A stretch of 16,042 bases of DNA, taken from NCBI GenBank assembly GCA_035541775.1, contig DATKMP010000274.1, positions 1 to 16,042 on the forward strand. The letters run 5' to 3'. Each line of letters begins with the position of its first letter. The stretch's first letter is position 1. Shown piece after piece: positions 1 to 7,314 of the stretch. This stretch comes from DATKMP01 sp035541775 (GTDB lineage Bacteria; Bacteroidota; Ignavibacteria; UBA10030). The notes beneath the pieces are model-generated. The model was not told where the DNA came from and made no database searches. It was given only the letters and a program-made list of their open reading frames with translations. The position numbers and the translations under genes were made by a program.

Positions 1-574
1 ATCGTCGGCATCAAATGATAATCGGAAATCGGAAATCGGAAATCGCCCATTCCACGTCGTCGTCAATCTTTCCACCACGCGCGCTGTTGAAGACATTGCA
101 GCGAAGTATGGTGCAAGGACATCGCGAACGGCTGTCGGGGAAATTAATGTTGCCAAACGAATGAAAGAATTGAACGCTGTTGTCGGCGGAGAAGGCAGCG
201 GCGGCATTATTTTGCCGGCGGTACATCTTGGCAGAGATGCAATGGTCGGCATTGCGCTTTTGCTGCAACATCTGATTGAATTCGGCGGAACACTCTCCGA
301 ACTGAAAGCAACGCTGCCTCAGTATTTTATAACCAAAGGAAAAGTATTGCTCGGCACACTCAACGCCGATGCCATTCTCAAACGTCTGCAAGAACAATAT
401 GCTGCATCCGGAAAAATAAACACGGATGACGGATTGAAAATAGATTTTCCAGAATCCTGGGTACATTTGCGTAAATCGAATACGGAACCGATTATTCGCA
501 TTATTGCCGAAGCGCACACAACCAAGGAAGCAGATGCATTGGTTCAAACATTTACGAAGGAAATTCTTTCATAG
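1..574 (+). CDS. glmM: Phosphoglucosamine mutase, C-terminal part (5' end outside window)
   Basis: This is an alpha-D-phosphohexomutase. GlmM converts glucosamine-6-phosphate to glucosamine-1-phosphate for UDP-GlcNAc, and so for peptidoglycan and lipopolysaccharide, in the cytoplasm. The reading frame is open from base 2 with no start, so only about 190 C-terminal residues are present and the catalytic Ser loop and metal-binding loop lie outside. Seen here are VVNLSTTRAVEDIA, the sugar-specificity loop GGEGSGGIILP followed by HLGRDAMVG, and the C-terminal phosphate-binding loop RKSNTEPIIRI. The GEGSGG loop, rather than GEQSGH or GEMSGH, is what I recall for Bacteroidota/Chlorobiota homologues, where GlmM and phosphomannomutase are hard to separate, so the substrate is inferred. 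A heptanucleotide tandem repeat at 20-45 encodes a probable surface loop (NDNRKSEIGNRPF) just before the conserved strand. dprA starts 21 bases downstream. Confidence 0.88.
   Translation, partial: SSASNDNRKSEIGNRPFHVVVNLSTTRAVEDIAAKYGARTSRTAVGEINVAKRMKELNAVVGGEGSGGIILPAVHLGRDAMVGIALLLQHLIEFGGTLSELKATLPQYFITKGKVLLGTLNADAILKRLQEQYAASGKINTDDGLKIDFPESWVHLRKSNTEPIIRIIAEAHTTKEADALVQTFTKEILS
20..45 (+). repeat. Heptanucleotide tandem repeat (AATCGGA, 3.7 copies) inside glmM
   Basis: Three exact copies of AATCGGA followed by AATCG. The unit is not a multiple of three, so successive copies are read in different frames, and any change other than by three units would shift the glmM frame. The encoded stretch lies in a predicted loop directly before the conserved VVVNLSTTRAVED segment. 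A related unit, AAATCGT on the - strand, occurs at 11552-11572. Confidence 0.85.
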
Positions 575-595
575 TTTTTTATTTCGCGCGGGGAA

Positions 596-1696
596 ATGAT
601 GCACAATATTCGCGATTTACTTCGGCTTGCTTCTGTCCCGAAAATCGGCACACAGAAAATTCGTTCGCTTGTTGCCCATTTCAAATCCGTCGATGCCGTA
701 TTCGAGGCCTCGATGAAGGAACTCGTTCAAATTCCCGGCATCGATAAAAAAATTGCATCGCATATTATTCACCACACCGGCGGAGAAAAATTTGCCGATG
801 AGCAATTGAAACGGTTGAATCGAATCGATGCGCGCATTGTGACCATCTGGGATCAAGAATATCCGGAATTACTGAAAAAGATTTATGATCCGCCGGCGTT
901 TTTGTTTGTGCTTGGAAAATTTAGCGATGCCGACCTTCGTTCCATGAGCATCGTCGGCACACGGCATCCGACGTCATACGGACAAACCGTAACAGAACAG
1001 TTATGCACCGAACTTGCTCGCCGACAAATCACCATCGTCAGCGGGTTGGCGCGCGGCATCGACACCATCGCACATACGACAGCGCTGAGCGCCGGTACAC
1101 GCACCATCGGTGTGATCGGTTCCGGCATCGATGTTCCCTATCCGCCTGAAAATAAAAAGTTGATGGAGCGAATTGCCGACTATGGCGTTGTCGTGTCTGA
1201 ATTTTTTATGGGCACAAAACCCGACGCGCCGAACTTCCCAAGACGCAATCGCATCGTCAGCGGTTTATCGGTTGGTACCGTCGTTGTGGAATCGGCAGAA
1301 GACGGCGGCGCGATGATTACTGCATCGACAGCGTTAGACCAAGATCGCGAAGTGTTTGCCATTCCCGGCAGCATTTTGGAAAAGCGAAGCACCGGGCCAA
1401 ACAAATTGATTCGCGAAGGACGTGCAAAATTAATTACGAACGTCGAAGATATTTTTGCAGAGTTACAAATTCAACTGCGACTGCCTCTTGAAGACGCAGT
1501 TCCAAAACGCGCCGCGCTCAATCTTTCGTCGGCAGAACAGCAAATTTTCAATCTTCTGTCATCGGCACCGGCGCACATCGACGCCCTTGCTGAGCAGGCA
1601 GCCGCATCGACTTCCGACGTTCTCGTCACTTTGCTTTCGTTGGAATTTAAAGGAATCGTCCGGCAGTTGCCGGGCAAGTTATTTTTGAAACTTTAA
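596..1696 (+). CDS. dprA: DNA processing protein DprA (Smf)
   Basis: DprA binds incoming single-stranded DNA during natural transformation and loads RecA in the cytoplasm. The 366 residues show the usual layout: an N-terminal helical/helix-hairpin-helix region (about 1-75, with VPKIG and IPGIDKKIA), then the Rossmann-like DprA core (about 80-285). The core contains SMSIVGTRHPTSYG (116-129), VSGLARGIDTIAH (148-160), GVIGSGIDVPYPPEN (172-186), FPRRNRIVSGLS (214-225) and EDGGAMITAS (235-244). A C-terminal winged-helix domain (about 308-366) follows. Two ATGs are possible: 596, and 599, which sits better behind GGGG at 590-593; the difference is one Met. It follows glmM by 21 bases and is probably cotranscribed with it. 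No other competence gene is visible, so transformation ability is not shown. Family identification is secure. Confidence 0.95.
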   Translation: MMHNIRDLLRLASVPKIGTQKIRSLVAHFKSVDAVFEASMKELVQIPGIDKKIASHIIHHTGGEKFADEQLKRLNRIDARIVTIWDQEYPELLKKIYDPPAFLFVLGKFSDADLRSMSIVGTRHPTSYGQTVTEQLCTELARRQITIVSGLARGIDTIAHTTALSAGTRTIGVIGSGIDVPYPPENKKLMERIADYGVVVSEFFMGTKPDAPNFPRRNRIVSGLSVGTVVVESAEDGGAMITASTALDQDREVFAIPGSILEKRSTGPNKLIREGRAKLITNVEDIFAELQIQLRLPLEDAVPKRAALNLSSAEQQIFNLLSSAPAHIDALAEQAAASTSDVLVTLLSLEFKGIVRQLPGKLFLKL

Positions 1697-1754
1697 CCAG
1701 ACATAATCAGTCAAGAAAATTTTTACGCAAACCATCGCCGTATGTTTTTCTTCC

Positions 1755-1783
1755 TTTGCTCTCGAAGAAATTTTCTTTATACT
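1755..1783 (+). promoter_or_regulatory. Possible promoter in the dprA-DUF3109 gap
   Basis: A -10-like TATACT lies at 1778-1783, with a weak -35-like TTGCTC at 1756-1761 (16-base spacer) or TTTGCT at 1755-1760 (17-base spacer). The gap is 98 bases, the largest between genes in this + strand cluster. The predicted start site near 1790 would leave only about 5 leader bases before the ATG at 1795, so the message would be nearly leaderless. Weak evidence. Confidence 0.3.
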
Positions 1784-1794
1784 TCTTACACCGT

Positions 1795-2385
1795 ATGATA
1801 AACGTTGATACGATACAAATTGAAGAGTCGTTGCCGCGGATAAAATTCGCGTGCAATGCGGATGCATGCCGCGGTGCATGCTGCACACTTCCCGGAGGAC
1901 TGGGAGCCCCGCTGCTCGATGAAGAATTGACAGAGATCGATCAGGCATTGTCCATCGTCGAATCAATGCTGCCCCGCGAACATCGCGACGTAATCTACCA
2001 ACATGGAAAATACGAAGGTGTGCCCGGTTCCTATACGACGATGTGCATCGACCATCATGCGTGTGTTTTTGTGTTGTACGAGAACGGCATCGCCAAGTGC
2101 GCATTTGAAAAAGCATATTTTGAAAAAAAACTTTCATGGCGAAAACCGATTTCGTGCCAGCTCTTTCCCATTCGCATCGATCGCGGATGGCCGCAGCGCT
2201 TGCGCTATGAACAAATTTCCGAATGCGATCCGGCCATTGAGAACGGTATCGACAAGAATATTTTTTTGGATGATTTTTTAAAAGATGCCTTGATCCGCGC
2301 GTACGGCGAACGGTGGTACCGGCAATTCAAAGAAGTGTGTGAATGGCATCGCGCACAAGGCGACAAATTTTTATTCAACCAATGA
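1795..2385 (+). CDS. DUF3109 family cysteine-cluster protein
   Basis: The 196-residue product matches DUF3109 (YkgJ-like putative Zn/Fe-S chelating proteins common in Bacteroidota); its biochemical function is unknown. Ten cysteines are visible: 20, 25, 29, 30 (the CX4CX3CC cluster, FACNADACRGACC), 84, 90, 102, 121, 144 and 182. Other family-like stretches are GAPL (37-40), SWRKPISCQLFPIRI (114-128) and RYEQISECDPA. The start MINVDTIQIEE was chosen because the family normally opens a short distance before the Cys cluster; an in-frame ATG at 1756 would add 13 unrelated-looking residues (MLSKKFSLYFLHR). No Shine-Dalgarno is evident. Its TGA overlaps the rpoN start codon as ATGA, so translation of the two is probably coupled. 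A metal-binding role is inferred from the cysteines. Confidence 0.88.
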   Translation: MINVDTIQIEESLPRIKFACNADACRGACCTLPGGLGAPLLDEELTEIDQALSIVESMLPREHRDVIYQHGKYEGVPGSYTTMCIDHHACVFVLYENGIAKCAFEKAYFEKKLSWRKPISCQLFPIRIDRGWPQRLRYEQISECDPAIENGIDKNIFLDDFLKDALIRAYGERWYRQFKEVCEWHRAQGDKFLFNQ

Positions 2386-3848
2386 TCAATCTTCAACAAC
2401 AACTTCGTCTCGGGCTGAAGCTCACACCGCAGCAAATTCAGTATTTAAAGTTGCTGCAATTGCCAACGCTTGCATTGGAACAGCGCATTAAATTGGAGTT
2501 GGAAATGAATCCGATGTTAGAGTTGAACGAAGAACCGGAGCCCACCTTAGAACAAGAAGCGCCGGAAACCGAGACACCGCAAGATGAAGATGCAGAAGAC
2601 GCAAAAGAAAAACAAAAAGAAAAGCAAGAAGAAGATAGTTATACCTTAGACGATTATATGAATGACGACCTTGCTGGGTTTAAAAGCCCCGAGGCAACAA
2701 AAAACAGCAATGATGACGACGATGAATCGTATGAATCGCCCATGCCCTCCACCGTACCGTTGACCGAACGATTGTTGAGCCAATTTCGATTCCTTTCCAT
2801 CAATGATGAAGACATTCTTCTTGCAGAAGAAATTTTGGGAAATGTGGATGAAGACGGCTACCTCCGGCGCGAGCTGGAACTCATCGTTCAAGATTTGAAT
2901 TTGAGTTTTGGATTGAACATCGGCGTCGAAAAAGCAAAAGCGGTTCAGCAAAATATTTTAAACCTTGATCCACCCGGCATCGCCGCGCGGAATCTTCAAG
3001 AATGCCTCATCGCTCAACTTAAAGCCGGTTCGCCGGCACAAGCGCTCAGAGAACTTGCCATAAAAATTCTCACCACTTATTTTGAAGACTTTAAGCTGAA
3101 ACGTTTCGATAAACTGGAAAAGAACATCGGTGTCAGTCGAGAAACATTGAAAAAAGCGATTGAACTGATTCAGCATCTGAATCCAAAGCCGGGCGAAGGC
3201 GAATTTTCCGTTCAAGAAAATTATATTATCCCCGATTTTATTGTCGAAAAAGATGAAGACGATTTCATCATCACGCTGAACGACCGGAACATTCCGCCGC
3301 TGCATCTCAACAACGCATACAAAGAATTAGTGATGCCGAAAGGAAAGAATGTTTCTGCTGAAGCAAAAGATTTTGTAAAAAAGAAATTCGAATCGGCGAA
3401 ATGGTTCATCGCTTCCATTCACCAACGGCGGGAAACGCTGTTGAAAGTAATGCGCGTGATTGTGGATAAACAGCGGCTATGGTTCACCGAAGGCGAAACG
3501 CTGAAGCCGATGATTTACAAAGACATTTCGGAAGTTGTCGGCGTCGATATTTCGACCATCAGCCGAGTCGTGAACAGCAAATATGTGCAAACGGAATTCG
3601 GCGTGTACTCCTTGCGTTTCTTCTTTACATCCGGTTTGGAATCAGAAAACGGCGAAGACGTTTCGAATCAGGAAGTAAAACAGCGCGTCAGGGATATTAT
3701 CGCTGCCGAAGAAGCAAAGCATCCGTTGAACGATGATAAAATTGCCGAGATGTTAAAGCAAGGCGGATTGCGGATAGCGCGGCGCACTGTGGCAAAGTAC
3801 CGCGAACAATTGGGATTGCCTATTGCCCGGCTCAGAAAGAAAGTTTAA
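2382..3848 (+). CDS. rpoN: RNA polymerase sigma-54 factor RpoN
   Basis: Sigma-54 directs core RNA polymerase to -24/-12 promoters and needs an AAA+ enhancer-binding activator. With the start at MINLQQQLRLG the protein has 488 residues, the family's usual size. Region I (1-47) is Gln/Leu rich (QQLRLGLKLTPQQIQYLKLL). An acidic linker follows (about 47-122; EDAEDAKEKQKEKQEED and NDDDDE). The core-binding region contains NVDEDGYL and LDPPGIAARNLQECL. The -12-contacting helix-turn-helix lies at about 382-398 (ISEVVGVDISTISRVVN), and the RpoN box ARRTVAKYRE at 466-475 binds the -24 element. An upstream in-frame ATG at 2343 lies inside the DUF3109 gene and adds non-homologous residues, so it was rejected. 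The ATGA overlap with DUF3109 suggests coupling; hslV begins 16 bases after the stop. A matching sigma-54 promoter is present at 14993-15008. Confidence 0.96.
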   Translation: MINLQQQLRLGLKLTPQQIQYLKLLQLPTLALEQRIKLELEMNPMLELNEEPEPTLEQEAPETETPQDEDAEDAKEKQKEKQEEDSYTLDDYMNDDLAGFKSPEATKNSNDDDDESYESPMPSTVPLTERLLSQFRFLSINDEDILLAEEILGNVDEDGYLRRELELIVQDLNLSFGLNIGVEKAKAVQQNILNLDPPGIAARNLQECLIAQLKAGSPAQALRELAIKILTTYFEDFKLKRFDKLEKNIGVSRETLKKAIELIQHLNPKPGEGEFSVQENYIIPDFIVEKDEDDFIITLNDRNIPPLHLNNAYKELVMPKGKNVSAEAKDFVKKKFESAKWFIASIHQRRETLLKVMRVIVDKQRLWFTEGETLKPMIYKDISEVVGVDISTISRVVNSKYVQTEFGVYSLRFFFTSGLESENGEDVSNQEVKQRVRDIIAAEEAKHPLNDDKIAEMLKQGGLRIARRTVAKYREQLGLPIARLRKKV

Positions 3849-3864
3849 GAACGAAAGAAACCAA

Positions 3865-4407
3865 ATGGATGCAGCTTCTAAAATTCATGGAACGACGATT
3901 ATCGGCTTAAGGCATAACGGAAACGTTGCGGTTGGCGGCGATGGACAGGTTACGCTTGGCAACACTGTTATGAAACAGTCGTCGAACAAAATCCGAAAAT
4001 TGTACAACAACTCAGTGCTTGTCGGTTTTGCCGGCTCTGCCGCCGATGCGTTCAGTTTGCTGGAGCGCTTTGAAGAAAAGCTTGGACAGCACCAAGGACA
4101 AATTGTTCGTTCTGCCGTTGAGCTTGCGAAACTCTGGCGCACCGATAAATATCTGCGGCAGCTCGAAGCATTGCTTGCCGTGGTCGATAAAGAACATGCG
4201 CTTATAGTTTCCGGTACCGGCGATGTGATCGAACCGGATGACGGAATTGTCGCTGTCGGCTCTGGCGGTATGTACGCGCTTGCCGCAGCACGGATGTTGG
4301 TGAAGCACACAACCATGGAAGCAAAAGAAATTGTTCGTGAATCGTTGAACGCTGCTTCCGACATCTGCATCTATACCAATAAAAATTTTACCATTGAAGA
4401 ATTATAA
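3865..4407 (+). CDS. hslV: ATP-dependent protease peptidase subunit HslV (ClpQ)
   Basis: HslV is the N-terminal-threonine peptidase that forms two stacked hexamers and degrades unfolded proteins passed on by HslU in the cytoplasm. The product is 180 residues. The propeptide MDAASKIHG would be removed to expose catalytic Thr10 of TTIIGLRHNG; the other catalytic positions are present as Asp26 (in GGDGQVTLG) and Lys42. Conserved stretches include GNTVMKQSSNKIRKLY, GFAGSAADAF, VELAKLWRTDK, LEALLAV, IAVGSGG-type VAVGSGGMYA and the C-terminal DICIYTNKNFTIEEL. The ATG at 3865 was chosen because the in-frame ATG at 3823 lies within rpoN and would give an overlong propeptide. It sits 16 bases after rpoN and 3 bases before hslU, so the three are probably one operon. 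Confidence 0.96.
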   Translation: MDAASKIHGTTIIGLRHNGNVAVGGDGQVTLGNTVMKQSSNKIRKLYNNSVLVGFAGSAADAFSLLERFEEKLGQHQGQIVRSAVELAKLWRTDKYLRQLEALLAVVDKEHALIVSGTGDVIEPDDGIVAVGSGGMYALAAARMLVKHTTMEAKEIVRESLNAASDICIYTNKNFTIEEL

Positions 4408-4410
4408 TCC

Positions 4411-5799
4411 GTGAAGAAAAAAGAAATCGTTCAACCGCCCAAAGAATTAACACCACGAGAAATTGTTCGCGAATTAGATAAATACATTATCGGGCAGCAA
4501 GCCGCCAAAAAAGCTGTCGCCATTGCCTTACGTAATCGCTGGCGCCGGCTCCACGCGCCGGAATCTATTCGTGAAGATATTATGCCGAATAATATTATCC
4601 TCATCGGCCCCACGGGAGTCGGAAAAACGGAAATTGCCCGGCGCCTTGCAAAACTTTCCGGCGCGCCCTTTCTCAAAGTAGAAGCATCCAAATTTACAGA
4701 AGTGGGATATGTCGGGCGTGACGTCGAATCGATGATTCGCGACCTGACGGAGATTGCCGTGAATATTGTCAAGGCAGAAAAAGCATCGGAAGTGGAAGCG
4801 AAAGCGCGTGTACTTTCCGAAGAACATATTCTCGACCTTCTTATTCCGCCGGTTAAACATCGCCATACAACGGATTCTTCAAATCATGATGATTCTTCGC
4901 TGGAAGAAGAAAATGCGAAAACGAGAGATAAGTTCCGGGAGAAATTACGCAAAGGCGAATTAGATGAACGCACAGTAGAAATCGAAGTGCATGCATCGCA
5001 AATGCCGCTCATGCAAGTGATGGGGCCTTTTTCGATGGAAGAAATGGGCATTAACTTGCAAGAGATGCTGGGAAGCATTGCTCCGCAAAAACAAAAGCAG
5101 CGTAAGCTCACTGTTGCCGAAGCACGGCAGGTTTTGATGCAAGAAGAATCGCAAAAATTGATCGACATGGAAAAAGTTGTCAAAGAAGCGCTGGAGCGCA
5201 TAGAAAATTCCGGCATCGTTTTCATCGATGAAATCGATAAGATTGCCAGCGCACGCGGGCAATCATCCGGCCCCGATGTTTCGCGCGAAGGCGTTCAGCG
5301 CGATTTACTGCCCATCGTCGAAGGGTCCAGCGTGTTGACCAAACATGGCATGGTGAAGACAGATCACATTTTATTTATTGCATCCGGTGCATTTCATATT
5401 TCCAAGCCGTCCGATTTAATTCCTGAATTGCAGGGTCGATTCCCGATCCGTGTTGAATTACAAAGCTTGACGGAAGATGATTTCGTCAAGATTTTAACGC
5501 TGCCCCAAAATGCGCTCATCAAACAATACACCGCATTATTGGAAACAGAAAAACTTTCGTTGGAGTTCGATGAAGAAGCAATTCGAGAAGTTGCAAAGAT
5601 TGCGTACGAAGTGAATGACCAAGTGGAAAACATCGGCGCTCGAAGGCTGCACACAATCCTGACAACTTTATTAGAGGAAGTTTTGTACGATGCGCCGGAT
5701 GGAATTAGCAAATCGCCCATCCACATTTCCCAATCTCGTGTACAGGAAAAACTTCAATCGATTGTTCGGAATCGGGATTTAAGCAGATACATTTTATAA
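4411..5799 (+). CDS. hslU: ATP-dependent protease ATPase subunit HslU (ClpY)
   Basis: HslU is the AAA+ unfoldase that caps HslV and feeds it substrates. The product is 462 residues, a normal length. Visible motifs are TPREIVRELDKYIIGQ at the N-terminus, Walker A GPTGVGKTE (66-74), the pore loop GYVGRD (99-104), a charged intermediate domain (about 120-245), Walker B VFIDEIDKI (270-278), sensor 1 FIASGAF (322-328), ELQGRFPIRVEL (339-350) with the Arg finger region, and sensor 2 NIGARRLHT (407-415). The C-terminus DLSRYIL is the tail that docks into HslV pockets. The start codon is GTG, only 3 bases after the hslV stop (TAATCCGTG), so translation probably depends on ribosomes from hslV. It is the last gene of the + strand cluster and is followed by a strong hairpin. 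Confidence 0.96.
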   Translation: MKKKEIVQPPKELTPREIVRELDKYIIGQQAAKKAVAIALRNRWRRLHAPESIREDIMPNNIILIGPTGVGKTEIARRLAKLSGAPFLKVEASKFTEVGYVGRDVESMIRDLTEIAVNIVKAEKASEVEAKARVLSEEHILDLLIPPVKHRHTTDSSNHDDSSLEEENAKTRDKFREKLRKGELDERTVEIEVHASQMPLMQVMGPFSMEEMGINLQEMLGSIAPQKQKQRKLTVAEARQVLMQEESQKLIDMEKVVKEALERIENSGIVFIDEIDKIASARGQSSGPDVSREGVQRDLLPIVEGSSVLTKHGMVKTDHILFIASGAFHISKPSDLIPELQGRFPIRVELQSLTEDDFVKILTLPQNALIKQYTALLETEKLSLEFDEEAIREVAKIAYEVNDQVENIGARRLHTILTTLLEEVLYDAPDGISKSPIHISQSRVQEKLQSIVRNRDLSRYIL

Positions 5800-5810
5800 T
5801 ACTTCCTCAT

Positions 5811-5850
5811 AATACAAGAGGCGCAACGAATTCGTTACGCCTCTTGTATT
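5811..5850. terminator. Near-perfect 40-base palindrome, probable bidirectional terminator
   Basis: The two 20-base halves pair at 19 of 20 positions. The outer arms AATACAAGAGGCG/CGCCTCTTGTATT are perfect, then there is one C/A mismatch, then AACGAATTCGTT. It lies 11 bases after the hslU stop and 20 bases beyond the stop of the converging outer membrane gene. There is no clear U-run on either side, so termination is inferred from the stem's strength and position. Confidence 0.75.
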
Positions 5851-5870
5851 GTACACTCGCAGTTCAATCT

Positions 5871-7304
5871 TTATAATCGAATCTTCATACCGACTGCAAA
5901 AGAGAGCGCATTGAAACTTTTCGGTGAAAATGCGGAACCAAACGTATCAGTCGCAAAATCAAGATCGATCGCCCAGAAGTCGATGCCGAATCCAAATGCC
6001 CAGCGTGTTTTGTCATCGCCGCCCATAATCAGCCCCGTGCGCAATGGCAATAAAGGAATAATTCGATATTCCGTGCCAAGAGAAAATCTCGGCTTGGTCG
6101 TATTCCCCAGTGACTCATTCATTCCTTGTGCATATTCAAAAGCAAGCAAGAGGTGCCCTGGAAGGAAGGAAAGCCCGGGAACCTGTTGAGCTTCCACACT
6201 TGCACCTAAATGCATGACGGTCGGCAACGATGTTTTAAACGATTGTCCCGGCGTATTGACTCCTTTGAAAACACTTTTCAAGCTATCACGGACATCATTT
6301 GAGTAGCCGGTATAAACATAATGGCCGTTACCAGAAGTCACAATAATATCTTTATCCCATGTAATACTTCCGATGTCAGTGACGCTCCACGAAACAATCA
6401 TTCCATTCTTTAATTCAGCCGTTAACCCGAGATCGTAGCCGTTTCCTTTTCCCACAGGATCTGGAAATGGTTTCGGTTTAATTTTTGTCGAATCATCATT
6501 TTTAAAGACCTTGTTCAACATCTTGTCAAAAAGATCTATCCCCGTACGCTGCGCGGAAAAGTCTGAATTTGCGGTAACAGTATTTAATCCAAGATCATCG
6601 ACAGTAGAGTTTGTAATGTTCGACTGATTCTTTGTCATTTGAAAGATACCGTATCCGCTAATTGCCTTATAACCGACTCCAACAAAGAGTGATTTGGTGA
6701 AGGGAAGAAAATTGGGAATTTTTCTCGCGTATGAAAAATTATATTCACGATAATACCAAGTGTTAAACGATGTCCCGGTCAAATCATAATAAGTATTATC
6801 CGGAAACCCGAGCAGATACATATCAACATATCCACGAGTCAGCGTGATTGATGCGCCACCATGATCGATCATGGCAAAGCCGAAACTTCCCAAGACTCCA
6901 GCTTGCAACGATACGCCGCCGTACATTTCATCGAAACTAATTTTGGTTCGTGGATTATCCGGCATCTGGTCGCGGATAGTATTTTTGTCCTCATCCGTCA
7001 GTGGATACGAAATTCGATGTCCGCCGCCGGTGTCGATTCCCGTAAAATATTTTTGATAAATATCGTACGACATCAATTCAGTACTCACTCGAACATCTGT
7101 TTGTCCGAGGTTGATGACAAACGGTGCAATTCCCGGCACAGCTAAGTTTGCCGGATTCACGCCAAGAGCATCGGTGCCGCGTGCGACTGAAACAGCGGTA
7201 CGTCCCATACCAAGGTTGGTTAAACTGGTTCTATCTCCTGCAAAAACAAATGAAGACACAACCAAGGTAAGTGCAACAAGCGAAGATATCATCGTCGTTT
7301 TCAT
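5871..7304 (-). CDS. FadL/PorV-like outer membrane beta-barrel protein (DUF5723-like)
   Basis: The 477-residue product has a signal peptide (MKTTMISSLVALTLVVSSFVFA, cleavage after Ala22). It then has the motif typical of FadL/PorV-like barrels, LGMGRTAVSVARGTDALGVNPANLA (about 31-55, where most members read GMGGA...NPAGL), and many alternating amphipathic strands such as SFGFAMIDHGGASITL, SLFVGVGYKAISGYG and WAFGFGIDFWAIDLDF. The end, LSFAVGMKIRL, resembles the C-terminal barrel strand used for BAM insertion. The family resembles DUF5723 of Bacteroidota, but I cannot confirm the exact family. Its start is preceded by AGGAAAAC, which overlaps the stop of the upstream lipoprotein gene. The 10-base gap and shared promoter make a two-gene operon likely. 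The role (transport channel, or platform for the lipoprotein) is not established. Confidence 0.85.
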   Translation of the reverse strand: MKTTMISSLVALTLVVSSFVFAGDRTSLTNLGMGRTAVSVARGTDALGVNPANLAVPGIAPFVINLGQTDVRVSTELMSYDIYQKYFTGIDTGGGHRISYPLTDEDKNTIRDQMPDNPRTKISFDEMYGGVSLQAGVLGSFGFAMIDHGGASITLTRGYVDMYLLGFPDNTYYDLTGTSFNTWYYREYNFSYARKIPNFLPFTKSLFVGVGYKAISGYGIFQMTKNQSNITNSTVDDLGLNTVTANSDFSAQRTGIDLFDKMLNKVFKNDDSTKIKPKPFPDPVGKGNGYDLGLTAELKNGMIVSWSVTDIGSITWDKDIIVTSGNGHYVYTGYSNDVRDSLKSVFKGVNTPGQSFKTSLPTVMHLGASVEAQQVPGLSFLPGHLLLAFEYAQGMNESLGNTTKPRFSLGTEYRIIPLLPLRTGLIMGGDDKTRWAFGFGIDFWAIDLDFATDTFGSAFSPKSFNALSFAVGMKIRL

Positions 7305-7314
7305 GGTTGTTTTC

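Noticed and set aside
11..547. A - strand open frame (178 codons) opposite glmM.
   Set aside because: It is the antisense shadow of a clearly homologous mutase, and its cysteine/phenylalanine-rich product is not protein-like.
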